64,000 nt of DNA from Locusta migratoria (lineage: Eukaryota > Arthropoda > Insecta > Orthoptera > Acrididae). Both the position numbers and the translations under genes were made by a program. The stretch is taken from the NCBI GenBank assembly GCA_026315105.1, contig CM048745.1, positions 743,439,006-743,503,005 of the forward strand, written 5' to 3'. Below are positions 23,726 through 35,990 of this stretch, piece by piece. The notes beneath the pieces were generated by a model. The model was given only the letters and a program-made list of their open reading frames with translations, was not told the DNA's origin and searched no databases. The first letter of the stretch is position 1. Each line of letters starts with the position of its first letter.

Positions 23726-25480
23726 CTGCAATAAGAAAGGAAATCATCCTTGTTTTGAAGGAAGGATGACCACTAGCTCGTAACAGTAAAAGGCAGTTGA
23801 AAGAGTTTATTAATGGTCACTTATTTTCAAATTAAATTCCTTATGGCAATAATACTTCCTAGATGGCTTAATCTGAACATGGAGTAAGAGGCAGCAAGTT
23901 ATATTCAACAATTAAACTGCTAGTCTACATAGTGCCAAAACTGAAAAATTATGTTTATTTGAAAATACCACTGACGGTAAAATGGGACAGTTAAGATAAA
24001 GAAAGCCTTTTTCTGGTCAGATTAGAAGTTGTTTAAAGCTTGGTCATTCGTAAACATTTTCAATGCAAATTTCATAAAAAAAGATTTGATTTAATATACT
24101 AGACTTATCTTTAAGAAGATAAATAACACTGCAGGAACAAAAATGTACTAATTTGTTTAGCCATAGGGTGGTGAGGATTTTCATAAAATTAAATAATTAA
24201 AGAAATGTGCTAACTCCTCTGAACCTGGCAAAGAAAGAATTAAAACTGTAGAGCATTCATGTAAGATACATTTAAAATTTATGTACACCCAAAATAAAAC
24301 TTAACTCATTCGAGAACAATTATTAATAAAAGTGTTACCTTCAATTACATAGATGGACCATTCCATACAAGTGGTCTAGCTTCCCAAATAATCACCATGG
24401 ATTTTTGATAACATTTGGTGTGGACATTTGCACATGTTCGAAAACATCAGTGAAGTTTCATAATGGAGATGTAATTACATGTTTCATACCATAGTACAGC
24501 TATCAACACTGAACTCCTCACTTGTCGAGAACTCTGAGTTATAATATCATTGGCAATATTTACTTGAAAGAAACAAAAAAAAAAAAGGTTCTCTTATGGG
24601 AAATTAAAAAAATGCTTGAGCAGTTTTCACGCAGGAAATGTGAACCATTACCCACTACCTGAGTGGGGTTGGTTGCTTGCCTCAACGATACATACCATAG
24701 TTCTAATATAGGCCGCATTTTGTCCTCCCTAAATTTGGCTTGCAAAGTTGTGGTGCGGCCTATAATCAAGATCAGTTTAAAAAATTACATGCTCAAGGTT
24801 ATTTTGGTTTGAGAAACTTAAAAAGTAGTTAGTCTTTAAAAAATGGTTACTATTTTCCAAAATTGCATCTACATTTTTGTACACGTTCACGGAAATGGCA
24901 GGTCAATTCATGAGAGTATGTTCCAATATAAATTAAATGGTCCTATGTACCACAGCCAACAACAGACAACAGTTTTTAACAAGTCTGTGCAGTCTGAAAC
25001 AAAACCAGTAAGTAACACACAGACTTCCTAAGCAGATAAAGCATTTTACTTTGATGTGGGCAATGAAGCTGATCTTCACGATAAAAGTCTAGAGTGTGTT
25101 GGGCGAGTTCTTATCGTGATGTTCATGTTGGTAATGCCTACCGCGAATTATGAGAGGTTAAGAAGGTGGAACAGCTGATTTGTGTAGATGATATCGACGA
25201 GTTCAAATGCAACATTTTAAAATAACGTATTTTACCACGACTAGGTTAACTGAATTCACATTTGTTGGCATTAATTTCCAAGAAACAATGCACTTAGAAC
25301 TCTAGGCTACTTTGCAGCCTTGCAACTAAAGCATTTCTGTTATAACAGCAAAACCACAATTCCTGCTTTCAATTACCAAGTCAAGCAAGTCTTTTTCTAT
25401 ATTCTCTTTGAACAATTTAATAGTGTGTACACACTTTAACATTAGTCATGAACGTTTTGGCCCAATTTAGGTTACAGTAA
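23726..25480. other. Dp long intron, no recognised element
   Basis: AT-rich sequence with a short A run at 24575. I see no transposon motif or RNA gene. Confidence 0.45.
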
Positions 25481-25545
25481 TAACATTAAAAGAGGGCCTT
25501 TGCGATCGTTTTTTGAGAGCTCAAAATTGAAAAATAATGGCTTAA

Positions 25546-25685
25546 CTGTTGATCAGACACTAAAATTGAATAAACGAATTTGTAGAGGAGAAAATTCTCT
25601 ACAATCTTGCTCTCATTTGGGTTCTTATTTTCTTTCTTCATATAGTTTCAGAGATATTTGCAAAAATAACAGTGATTTGACACTC
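25546..25685. repeat. Direct repeat A flanking the CR1 fragment
   Basis: A ~130-bp stretch containing AATTGAATAAAC, GAGAAAATTCTC and TTGCAAAAATAAC. It recurs in the same order at 27447-27564. The two copies are diverged and bracket the CR1/SINE segment. Confidence 0.6.
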
Positions 25686-27252
25686 ATTCTGTCTGTAAAT
25701 TCGTTCACCAAAGACGACGAAGTGAAAACTCAGTATTCAATCCAAGAACAGCTGCCAGCATGTGAAACTTAGAAGCAGATGTTCCTGGAGTAATAAAACA
25801 ACTTAAGTCACTAAACAAAAACAAATCTTCCAGGCCAGATTGTATACCAACTAGATTTCACTCAGTGAAAGCTCTGTACCCAAAGACTGGAAAGTTGCCC
25901 AAGTTACTCCAATATTCAAAAAAGGCAATAGGAGTGATCCCCAAAATTACAGGCCAATCTCATTGACATCTATTTGCAGTAGGATTTTGGAACATCTACT
26001 TTGTTCGAATATTATGAACAACCTCGAAGAGAACGACCTATTAACCAATAGTCAACATGGATTCAGAAAGTATCGCTCTTCTGAAACACAGCTTGTCTTT
26101 TATTCACATGAAATGTTAAGTGCCATCGACAAATCGATTCCATATTTCTGGATTTCCAGAAGGCTTTTGACACTGTACCCCACAAGAGGCTTCTAATGAA
26201 ATTGTGTGCTTATGGAATATCTCCCCAGTTGTGCGATTCTATTCACGATTTCCTATCAGAAAGGTCACAGCGTTGTAATTGACGCTAAGTCATCGAGTAA
26301 AAGAGAAGTGATATCTGGCGTTCCACAGAGACGTGTTATAGGTCCCCTACTCTTCCTTGTGTTTATAAACGATTTAGGAGACAATCTGAATAGCTCCCTT
26401 AGACTGTCCGTGGATGATGCTGTCATTTATCGGTTAGTGTAGTCAACAAAGGATCAAAAGCAACTGCAAAGCAATTTAGACAAAATTTCTACATGGTGCG
26501 AAAATTGGCAATTGACACGAAATAACGAAAAGTGTGAAGTAGTACACATGACCACTAAAAGAAATCCGCTGAACTTCAATTACGCCATAAATCAATCAAA
26601 CCCTAAGTTCGTAAATTCTACCAAATGCCTAGGAGTTACAATTACGAACAACTGAGACTGGAGAGAACACACAGACAATATTGTGGGGAAGGCAAACCAA
26701 AGGTTACGTTTCATTGGCAGAACGATTCTAAGACGCACCAGCTCCACCAAAGAGACTGCCAACATCACACTTTTACGTCCTCTCATGGAGTACTGTTGCC
26801 CCTTGTGGGACCCTCACCAGGTGGGACTGACGGAATACATTGAGAAGGTTCAGAGAAGTGCAGCTCGTTTTGTTTTATCACATTACGAGGGGGGGGGGTG
26901 TGGAAATGTTGCATGAATTGGGGTGGAAATCATTAAAAGAAATATGTTATTCATTGCGGCGTGATCTGTTTGCAAAGTTTCAATCACCGACTTTTACTTC
27001 TGAATGTGAAAATATTTTGCTAGCACCACAAAAATGTGCAATCACATCAGAAGAAATTGTGAACAGGCAGATCTTTCAAATGTTTGTCAAGCTTAAGGGA
27101 CGTAACTGTGGGGTCATCAGTCCCTAAACTTACAAACTATATATGAACTACCTTATACTAAAGAAGACACACACATCCATGCCCAAGAGGGGATTCGAAC
27201 CCCCGACGAGGCAGGGTGTGTCACATTGCGTGGTCGGACGCTCCACCATGGT
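25650..27252 (+). mobile_element. Second CR1-like LINE fragment with SINE
   Basis: This is a 5'-truncated relative of the copy at 14.7-19.2 kb. RT motifs in order are KQLKSLNKNKSS near 25800, LTSICSRILEHLL near 25965, NSQHGFRKYRSSETQL near 26070, ISGVPQRRVIGPLLF near 26315, LRLSVDDAVIY (FADD altered to SVDD) near 26405, then MEYCCPLWDPHQVGLT and VQRSAARFV near 26790-26870. The SINE inserted at 27077. LINE similarity is not evident after the SINE. Confidence 0.8.
27077..27252 (-). mobile_element. tRNA-derived SINE in the second CR1 fragment
   Basis: It is flanked by an 11-bp duplication GGCAGATCTTT (27066-27076 and 27253-27263). On the minus strand it shows a tRNA-like head with B box GGTTCGAATCC, then CTTGGGCATGGATGTGTGTG, then the conserved tail GGGACTGATGACCCCACAG. 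It has the same orientation and family as the copy at 17.6 kb. Confidence 0.9.
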
Positions 27253-27446
27253 GGCAGATCTTTAGGAAAAAGGTTGCAGAAGTGAAGGACTTCTTTGAGG
27301 AGAGAACAATCAATAAAGAACAGATTATTCTCAGCAGAAGAACATGCACGAGTGAGCCAATAGATGAAGGAGTACTGGTGAAAGAGGAAGGAATAGAACT
27401 TAAGGGAGCAAGGGAAGTTGTGTATATGTTAGACCGTTTGTCATAG

Positions 27447-27564
27447 TCTATTGACAGACGAAAATTGAATAAACTTATCTGCAGAGAGAAAATTCTCAAC
27501 AAATTTGCATTTCCATAACACACACCATTTCAAAGGTACTTGCAAAAATAACTGATTTGACACT
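27447..27564. repeat. Direct repeat B flanking the CR1 fragment
   Basis: Partner of 25546-25685. It ends TTGCAAAAATAACTGATTTG and then ACACT, matching the other copy apart from small gaps. Confidence 0.6.
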
Positions 27565-28056
27565 GCCAGGCAAAGGAAACAAACATGAAAAAGAGGATAA
27601 ATTGCCATGGCAAGACAGGTGATAGTATTTTAACGGAAAAAGATTATGAAAATATGTGAGAGAGATTAAAATAATAAAGAGGTAAAAGTTCTGAGAAAGT
27701 GTATGTTTGTCAAAGATAAACTCAAATATGAAACAATTTTGTTGGTCAGAAACAATATTACACGTTGAGTGAATACATATTATCACAATAGTAGTCTTAA
27801 TCATATCATCCATAACTTTTTATTTAGGCCTATTCATATTCTTATTATTTTTGTCAGAAAATCACAATACTACAGGAAAACCTAAAGTGGACTATACAAC
27901 AACCCAGTGCAATGTTTTCATAGACGTCAAATTTACATCCAGCTTCCCACTTTTCATGGTCCTTACTTATTGGGCAACCTAAAGCTTAAGTTTAGCGGTG
28001 TAGCTTGTATGTTCTTTTCCCACTTCCCATTATGACTCACGAGCCAAAAGATTGTG

Positions 28057-28057
<1 letters not shown>

Positions 28058-28101
<44 letters not shown>
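28058..28101. repeat. (CA)n microsatellite
   Basis: A 44-bp CA array. The rest of 27565-28530 is intronic; a 79-codon open frame at 28220 has no recognisable motif. Confidence 0.95.
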
Positions 28102-28103
<2 letters not shown>

Positions 28104-28677
28104 CATTTCTTGCATACTGAACTCTGAATAAACTCTATACTCCGCAACACACGTCTATGTAGCACTTTAAACATCTGATAACAGGCCTTGGTTCATGCTC
28201 CCCTCACTTAGAGCGCTGCATGCTATTGGCCTGTCATTTTGCTTTCTTGTTCGTTGATTTAGTTTTCCATATTGGTTTTCAATTTGTGGAAAGAGTAGAT
28301 GGATTCGTAACAAGTGTTTCTGATTACGAGAAAGTCCGGTTAGATAAAAAAATTAAAAACCTCTGGCCTGTATTCGAAATTAATTTTTTTTCTATAACCT
28401 CACGTCAAAAGTTTAGGAGTAGCCTATATTCATGCAAATACGGTATAGCTCTACCGTAGATGCAACCTCAGCAGAAAGAGAAAGACAAATGTGGCTTCTG
28501 AAGAGGGACAGCAGCCTTTTCATAGTTAGTTTGTGGTTTTAGGGCGCACAACTTCTTAGGTCATTTAGCGCCCAGATCGGAACAGAGATTCGCTAGATCT
28601 CGAAAAAATTTGTAACTGCCAGAAAGAGTATCAAGAGACAGCTAAAACAGAAGGATAAAAAGAAACAAATATAAGGG

Positions 28678-29768
28678 TTAAACATCCTTTGATAAATTAG
28701 CCATGTTGATAAAATGCAAAACTCTAGCAGCTGCTCGTGTGTCGTCAGCTAAAAGTTCCTCCAGAATAGATGGAAAGTGAAGGGCTACACGGAGATGATT
28801 AAAATCAACACAAGACAGTAAAACATGTCGCACCACCAGCAATTCACTACAGGAGCACAGCAATGCAGGGTCAGCAGCGAGCAAATGACGGTGGCTGAAT
28901 CGGCAGTGACCGATCCGCAATCGGGCCATGATGACCACCTCTCGCCGAGAGGGGCGTGAGGGAGTCCTCCAAGCGATTGGGATCAATTTTATGGTTGTCA
29001 GTTTGTTGTCGTGAAGTGAGAACCACGAACTGTGCCAGGAAGAGAGAATACACCGGTGAAGAGCCCATTGAATATTGTCTGAGGGGACGCAGACGGTAGG
29101 CATGCAAGGCAAAAGAGCTGCTGCCTTGGCTGCAATGTTGGCAGTCTCATTCCCGGCCACACCCACGTGGCCAGGGACCCACAGAAAAGAAACTTGACAG
29201 CCGTCATCTGCTAGCAACTGAAGGGAGCGTTGAATTCGGTACACGACAGGATGGGTCGAGAAAGGGTCGCTAAGACTCTGCAGAGCACTAAGGAAGTCAA
29301 GAGCATATGGCATAAAAGGGATGGCGGCGACAGAGGATGTATAAAACAGCCTGGCGAAGGCAAAAAGCTCAGCCGTTAAATTTGAGCACCGGTCAGGGAG
29401 CTTGTATTGAACAGGTCGTCCCTGACAAAGGCAGATCCAACACCGTCAGTGCTCTTGGAACCATCAGTGTAGATAAAAATGACATTATCGAACCACGAAC
29501 AGAGTTCGACAAGCCTCGAGCGATATACCAAATCCGGAGCGCTCTCCTTGGGGAGCGAACTAAATTCAAGATGGGTGTGAACCTGGATCTGATGCCATGG
29601 TGGCAATGGGCTCTCAAGCAACCGATAGGTGGAAGGAAGGGTGAAATCAAGCCGCTGAAGCAGGCGGCGAAACCGAACTCCACGTGGAAGCAAGGCGATC
29701 AGAGACAACCGATATTGGCTATCAAGGGGGGAGTCAAAGAATAATGGGTAAGTTGGATGGTTGGGCAT
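28678..29768 (-). pseudogene. I-type LINE RNase H and C-terminal region
   Basis: The open stretch 29768-29376 carries MPNHPTYPLFFDSPLDSQYR and then VIFIYTDGSKS with the first catalytic Asp. After a frame change, 29313-28678 carries FLWVPGHVGVAGNETANIAA, where the usual final Asp (NExAD) is Asn. It ends with a C-x-C-x7-H-x4-C finger (CSCSELLVVRHVLLSC). It matches the intact copy at 40839-41987 closely, so most lesions can be placed by comparison. Confidence 0.85.
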
Positions 29769-29818
29769 CGACAGCAGTCTGCATGCCTACCGACACAAGG
29801 GTATGTCACACTGAGAGG

Positions 29819-31493
29819 TCAAGGGTAATACAGCAGGTTCCCACAAGTTGGCGTGAAGCCATTGTTGTCCCCATCCCCAAACCAGGGAAGCAAATGAAGA
29901 CTTTCAACAAGGCTGGTATAAAATCCACTGGTCACCAGGCGTAATTCCTGATGGTGAATGGAGTTGAGACGGTGGAGAATGGACGACCGTGCTGAAGAGT
30001 ATACAAAGCTTCCATATTCGAGCTTCGTCTGAACAATGGCCCGGCATAGGTGAAGCAGGACGGTATGATCCGCTCCCCATGATGTGCCACTAAGGACACG
30101 AAGAACATTGAGGGGTCGGACACAATGGGCAGCCAGGTAGGACATGAGTGGGTTCCAGCAAAGTTTCCGATCCAACATTAGCCCCAAGAATTTTGTTGTC
30201 TCCACGAATGGGAAAGCAACGGGCCCGAGACGTAGAGTTGGTGGAAGAAATTCCTTTTATCTCCAGAAGTTTATACACACCATTTTCCAGTGGAGAAGTG
30301 GAAGCCGTTCGCAATGTTCCAGAAATATAGGCGGTCAAGACAGTGTTGAAGACAACACTCCAAGAGACACGTCCACTGGGCGCTGCAATAAATAGCAAAA
30401 TCATCTACAAAAAGGGATCTGAAAATGTCGGCTGAAATGCAATCCACGATCGGATTGGTTGCAATGGCAAAGAGAGCCACGCTCAAGACGGAGCCCTGTG
30501 GCACCCCATTCTCCTGGTGAAAGATAGCTGACAAAACAGAGCCCACCCGTAACCATAACTTGCGATTCACCAAAAACGCTTGAATAAAGAGAGGGAGGCG
30601 GCCACGAAGGTCCCATGTGTGCAAAGTGCGGAGAATACCCGCCCTCCAACATGCATTGTAGGCCTTCTTCAAGTTGAAGAACACTGCTACTGTTTGACGC
30701 TTCCTTAGAAAATTATTCATAATGAAGATCGACAAGGTAACGAGGTGATCAGCAGCAGAGCGGTGTCAACGAAAACCACATTGGACATCAGTCAGGAGGT
30801 GTCGAGATTCGAGGAGCCAGACCAACAGAGCGTTAACCATGCGTTCCATCACCTTACAGTGCAGCTCTTGAGAGAAATGGGGTGATAACTGAAAGGAAGA
30901 TGTTTGTCCTTCCCTGGTTTGGGGATGGGGACAACAATCGCTTCACTCCAACTTGTGGGAACCTGACCTTCAGACCATATGAGATTATAGGTGCTAAATA
31001 GGAAACACTTCCACGCAGGAGAAAGGTTCTTCAGCATCTCAATATGGATGGAATCGGGCCCAGGAGCAGAAGATTGGGACAGGGCGAGAGCACGGTCTAG
31101 CTCCTGCATGATGAAGGAGACATTATAACTTTCACGATTAAAAGAGTGGAAAGAAGGCTGCTGTGCCTCCTCTGCCTGTTTGCGAGGGAGGAAGGCAGGG
31201 CGGTAATGGGCAGGGCTCAAAACCTCCTCAAAGGAGCGGCCCAAAGCGCCGGAAACCGCAGCAGCATCCACAAGGACTGCGTTTTCGACGGTCAGGCCAG
31301 AAGTCGGGGAGTGAACCTTGATGCCGGATAAACGGCGTAGGCCACCCCAGACAGTTGAGGAGGGAGTAAATCTGTTGAAAGAACTGGTAAAAGCAGCCCA
31401 GTAAGTTTTTTTGCTGTCTTTTATAACACAATGACATTGCACTCGCAGTCGTTTATACAATTCTCCAACGTTGGATGGCAGTGGAAGGTGCAT
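29819..31493 (-). pseudogene. I-type LINE reverse transcriptase
   Basis: Positions 31493-30849 carry SSAPGPDSIHIEMLKNLSP and VPTSWSEAIVVPIPKPGKD. Positions 30735-30271 carry VAVFFNLKKAYNACWRAGIL (first catalytic Asp replaced by Asn), NGVPQGSVLSVALF and SLFVDDFAIYCSA with the FVDD box. Positions 30205-29819 give the thumb (TTKFLGLMLDRKL, IVQTKLEYGSFVYSSA). Frames differ between the pieces. The last part is replaced by an inverted fragment of the RT gene at 29835-29897. Confidence 0.8.
29835..29897 (+). repeat. Inverted copy of an RT segment within the same LINE
   Basis: This 63-bp plus-strand segment encodes VPTSWREAIVVPIPKPGK, a sense RT motif, although the LINE around it is on the minus strand. 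Its inverted partner is 30905-30965. The sibling copy at 41.99 kb has the normal sequence at this point, so about 12 bases were replaced by the inverted segment. Confidence 0.85.
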
Positions 31494-32329
31494 AAAGCAC
31501 GTCGCCGGGCTCTAAGAGCGTTGCGGCAGGCTGCATTCCACCAAGGGACCGGGTCGCGAGGTGGAGAACAGGATGTACGAGGTATGGAATGTTCGGCAGC
31601 AGTGAGAATAACCTCTGTGAGGTATTCGACCTGACTGTCACAGCTGGGAAAAGTCTGATCGTGAAAAACACCCATGGAAGAATAAAGCCCCCAGACGGCT
31701 TTAGAGATGTTCCAACTGGTGGGACGAGGAGATGGGATATGACGCAGGAAGTGGATTACACAAGGGAAATGATCACTCGAGTACGTGCCAAAGTGCATAC
31801 TACTCGAACCGACACGCAAGCTGAGGACTGCATATCGCGAGGTCTAAGTGGGAGTAAGAATGTGTTTTATCGGAAAGGAAGGTCGGTGCACCAGTGTTGA
31901 GGCAGACAAGATTACGATGGTTGAGGAGGTCTGCTAGAAGGGAGAGCCTCTGGGGCAAGGTGCTGGAGAACCCCATAGGGGATGGTGGACAATGAAGTCT
32001 TCTACCAACACGAAAGGTGAAGGGAGCTGATCAACAAGGTTTAGCACATCTGCCCTAGTAAGGGCAGACAACGATGGCGAATAGATATTACAGAAGGAAA
32101 AAGAAAAGATGGAGAGAGTAATGTGTACGGCAACTGCCTGTAGGCGAGTATGGAATGAAATGGGATGGTAATACACGTCGTCCCAAATGAGCATCAGAAC
32201 CCCTCCATGGGCTGGAGTACTTTCCACAGGGGGCATGTCGAAACGCACAGAGGTGTAGTGGGGGAAGCCTGCATGATCACATGGACGCAACTTAGTTTCT
32301 TGGAGACAAACTAGAAGCGGGCAGTGCAA
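31421..32329 (-). pseudogene. I-type LINE endonuclease
   Basis: PLLVCLQETKL (32320-32290) holds the catalytic Gln-Glu. FCNIYSPSL near 32080 and LVEDFIVHHPLWGS near 31990 match the block normally reading GDFNAHHPLWGS, with the key Gly-Asp-Phe-Asn changed to EDFI. SSDHFPCVI at about 31770 is the final Ser-Asp-His. A frame change separates the pieces near 31900. The altered block suggests loss of nicking activity. Confidence 0.75.
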
Positions 32330-32440
32330 TCAAAGGAGTAGTTTTAATACCTCCAGATTGGAACGAATGCCGCGAATATTCCATTGAAGGAGCGCCATGA
32401 TAAAAAATGAGAGAAGAAAAGAAGGAACAAGCAAGCAGGG

Positions 32441-33470
32441 TCACCTCGACAGCTGCTGAGGACCGGACTTCAAGGTAGCACGGCTATCGCTATCTAGGTT
32501 CAGTGGATCATGTTCCATACGTTCGACAAACGCGTCTGCCACCACCCTGAGTTGATCAGGAGGGGCAGCTTCCACCGCCAGGAAAGTGCCGCGTGCCCGG
32601 CTGACAGAGTGTCCCGGTGAAACATAAGACGGCTGAGCCCGGCAACTGTTGGATGGTGTGATCGAAGAGTCACGCCGCGGCGAGAAAGGGGCAGGGCTGT
32701 TCTTTTTGTGCCCCTTTTTAGAGGCATGATGAGTAGAAGAAGCGGTTGATGGTTGAGAAGACAGAGTTTTGAGGAAATCGTCACGAACAGGTTCTTTTTT
32801 TGAACTCCGGTCAGCGGATTTAGATGCCTTGGATGTGTGGGAACTGGTCGCCGAATACACTGTAGAACGGGCAGAAGGGATCGGAGAGGTGGAACGAGCA
32901 ATTTTCAGGCTAGTCGATCTGACAACAGTGTCACAGAAGGTGAAATCGCAGGTCTGAGTGCCTATCTCTTTAGTTGGTCGAGGGGAGGTGAGGACCTGGC
33001 TGTAAGTACCTGCTGGGAGTACAGCGGGCTTCCTACTCACTAATGACTTCCACGCTGCAGAGATTGAAGCCTTTTCCTTAACGCCAATCTCCTGGATGAT
33101 CCGCTCTTCTTTATAGACAGGGCAGTCCCATGAAGAAGCAGCATAGTCACCCATGCAATTAATGCACTGAGGGCATGGAGGTGGACATTCACCCTCACTG
33201 GCGTCCCTGCCACAGGTGGCGCACTTGTTTGCATTAGTACAAGATTAACTAGTATGATTAAATCTCTGGCAATTTCACTTGAGATGGTAGGTAAACCCTG
33301 TTTAAAGTCAAGAAGACAGTACGAGTCGGCACGAGATCGTTGTTAACTTTTTTCATTACACGGTGAACAGCCGTATCTCCCTGATCGGACATATAGTTGA
33401 GTATATCCTCGTCCGATAACCCATTCAGGGATCTCGTGAAGACTACCCCCCCCCCCCCCCCCCCCGCCAA
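32441..33470 (-). pseudogene. I-type LINE ORF1 (gag-like, zinc knuckle)
   Basis: From 33470 down, the stretch LSDEDILNYMSDQGDTAVHR and then VMKKVNNDLVPTRTVFLTL corresponds to the RNA-binding core of I/Jockey-type gag. A cysteine-rich segment at about 33235-33120 (CATCGRDASEGECPPPCPQC, then CMGDYAASSWDCPVYKEE) gives two CCHC-like knuckles spread over two frames. A long Ser/Thr-rich, basic C-terminal tail (33154-32441) ends LKSGPQQLSR. The frame shifts between the gag core and the knuckles, so it is not intact. Confidence 0.75.
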
Positions 33471-33827
33471 GAGTTGAGGGTGCGGTGTGCCTCCACTTTC
33501 ACAGGAAAGGTATACACTAGCGTAGCCCGGAGTAATTTCTGTGCCTGAAAGGTAGTCTCAATTTCGAGCAACAAGGTCCCATTACGCTGTCTGGAGCAGA
33601 TCTTCAAGGGACCTGCAATCGCATCGACACCCTTCTGGGTACATACGTGCCCTAAATGTCTACATGGGGCGGGGAGTTACACACAGATGAGGGGAGGGTA
33701 AGGGTTAAAGACGTAATTCCATGTACAGGTGACACAGATCAAAAAGAGCACAAACTAAGGTCCAACTACTACCTTCAATTGTTGACAAATTGTTGAAGCC
33801 TGAAAATTCAAATTCAGAGGGGGGGGG

Positions 33828-33873
<46 letters not shown>
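33419..33873. repeat. Homopolymer-rich 5' boundary: C run, G run, A run
   Basis: A C run lies near 33447-33465, a G run at 33819-33827, and a run of 46 A at 33828-33873. The A run is on the plus strand and so is not the tail of the minus-strand LINE. Confidence 0.8.
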
Positions 33874-33875
<2 letters not shown>

Positions 33876-35169
33876 ATGACCAGCTGTCGTGTTTCGAGAT
33901 GTTTTGCAGAAATGCCAATTAAAACACAAAGACCTATGCAAGTTGTTATGAGGACTATCTGTTTACAGAATGTTTTAGCTAGAAGGGATAGGGCAGTCTT
34001 CGCAGCAAGTATGACGTCTCACTGGTAATGTATGTGGTTGTCAAAAGATTATCTCAAAAGATACCGGGAATTAAATTCACAGTGTAAACATTTTCAATGT
34101 ATCGTACCAAACCCACTTCATTTCTAGTTATTTTATACAATTAAAGGTTGCCGCCTTTAGTTTACAATATTGACTTAACAAGTGGAATTTCATTAACATT
34201 CGGACTATTTAGAAAACGGTCACATGTGAACGTGGATTTTAATGCCTACGAATTCAACTACCAGTTTAAAATAATCTTTTTAGAGTGGTGTCTTGCAAAA
34301 GCCAGCCGGCCAGCAATGGGATGAGAGAGTATTTTAATTACAGTCAAGAAATATAATGTAAAGAAAAAATAATACCAAAATTTTCAGAGGGGTATGCCTA
34401 GCATACACACTCAAGTTTTGGGGTATGCTTGGGCAACCAAGCATACCCGTAGTCGGCACCTATGCTAAAGAAGCATCACAATACCAACTTTTATGGAGTT
34501 TATAGTTAAAAATCAACAAAATGTGTTAGGAAAAATCTCTTCACGGAAGCAGAGTCAGACAAACGAGATCTGTGTTGATGAGTATCACTGGAGAGTGTGT
34601 GGGGGTGGGGTGGGTGGGGGGAATTACGAAAATTGATAAAATTTAGTGCAAATAAATATCGCCCTTCATTCTAGCTGCAATTTTGTAGTCGTGCCTTAGA
34701 ATAACATCACGTCTCTTCGACGTACATTGCGAGGAATTGAGTCGTGTGATTGAACAACACTTCGAGATAAATACAGAAATAGATAGCGGAATACGTAACC
34801 TGTAATTATAAAACTTTTTAAACCACCCAGAAATATATTTGAAAATGTTTTTGTACACAAAAATGAAGCGATGAATATTATTTAACCCGCGGACACTCAT
34901 TCTGAGCATTTAGGTCACCGTAATTTTAAAACTAAAACTACAGAAATTACTTGTTTACACTTATTAAGTACATTTCGAACTGGTCATGTAATCTGAGCAA
35001 TAGGCTATACAGGCGAATGATCATTTAACTCAAAGCCCGCGAGATCTCATGGGTTAAAAATCCCGGTTTCTGGCTGAAATTCAAGGTTTTTTTTCCTGGT
35101 TTTCACGGGCTTTTTTCAAATTCAAGGCTTTTTCACAGTTTCAAGGTTCGGTGGCCACCCTGAAAATAT
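33874..35169. other. Dp long intron, no recognised element
   Basis: Nothing recognised apart from a G-rich stretch near 34600-34620 and pyrimidine-rich text near 35090-35130. Confidence 0.45.
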
Positions 35170-35990
35170 AGGAAATGAAAAGTTGTATACAAGTTTTACA
35201 CAAACCAGATTGCAGTTATTAGCAGAGAAGGGAAACAGTGGTTGGGAACACAGTACATCTAAGACAGGATTGTACCCTTTCCCCAATGTTATTCAATCTG
35301 TGAACTGAGAAAGTTACGAAGGAATTAAAGGGGACATTTGGTGAAGGAAATAAAGTTCAGAGAGAAGAAATAAAAACTTTGAGGGTTACCGATAACATTG
35401 TAAATCAGTCAGGGACAGCAGAGGACCACTAAGAGCAGTTTAACAGAATGGACAGCATCTTTAAAGGAAGTTATGAGGTGAACAAGAGCAAAATATGGAA
35501 TGTAGTCTTACAAAAACAGGCAATGCCGAAGGAATTATACTAAGTAATGACACAATGAAAATAGTAAGCGAGTTTTGTTAGTTGAGCAACAAAATAGCTT
35601 CTGGTAACTACAGAAGGTAAAAATGTAGAATGGCTATGGAAAGAAATGAATTTCTGGAGAAGTAAAATTTGTAGACATCCAAAATGTTATGAAGTCCTTT
35701 CTGAAAGCATTTGTTTGGAGCTGAACAGAACTGGGAAGAAAAATTTCTGGCAATCTTGATTAAGAGAAGGGATCAATCAGTAGGACATCCTGCGACACCA
35801 AGGAATCATCAATTTCACAGGAGTATGTGAGGTAAAAATCACGGAGGGAGACCGAGAGATGAATACAGTTAACAGGTTCGAAAGAATGAAAGTTGCTGTT
35901 CTTATTAAGAGATGAAAAGGATTGCACAGAACAGTAGTGTGGAAAGCTGCATCAAACTTGTCTTTGGAATGGAAACAACAACTTGAACCA
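35170..35990 (+). pseudogene. Highly decayed RTE LINE fragment
   Basis: Plus-strand text follows the same RT order as the copy at 3.3-6 kb: a TLSPMLFNL-like stretch at about 35270, KGTFGEGNKVQ near 35325, LRVTDNIVNQSGTAEDH near 35380 (the FADD box is now VTDN), MNSIFK-like text near 35440, and NKSKI near 35490. It ends with the TGGAAACAACAACTTGAACC stretch near 35965-35985. Stops are everywhere. It is the oldest RTE copy in the window. Confidence 0.7.

Larger units (their letters stand above)
28534..33480 (-). mobile_element. I-superfamily LINE (gag, endonuclease, RT, RNase H)
   Basis: On the minus strand the order is a gag-like ORF1 (33470-32441), endonuclease (32330-31500), RT (31490-29900) and RNase H (29560-28700). 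The 3' end at 28534 (GTGGTTTTAGGGCGCACAAC on the plus strand) matches the 3' end of the younger copy at 40690, so the boundary is secure. An RNase H domain after RT is characteristic of the I superfamily. Frames are broken in several places. The 5' end lies between 33480 and 33710, after a run of C. Confidence 0.85.

Noticed and set aside
25963..26442. A host gene with RT-like similarity
   Set aside because: The motifs are those of a CR1 LINE and the frame is broken; no intron structure.
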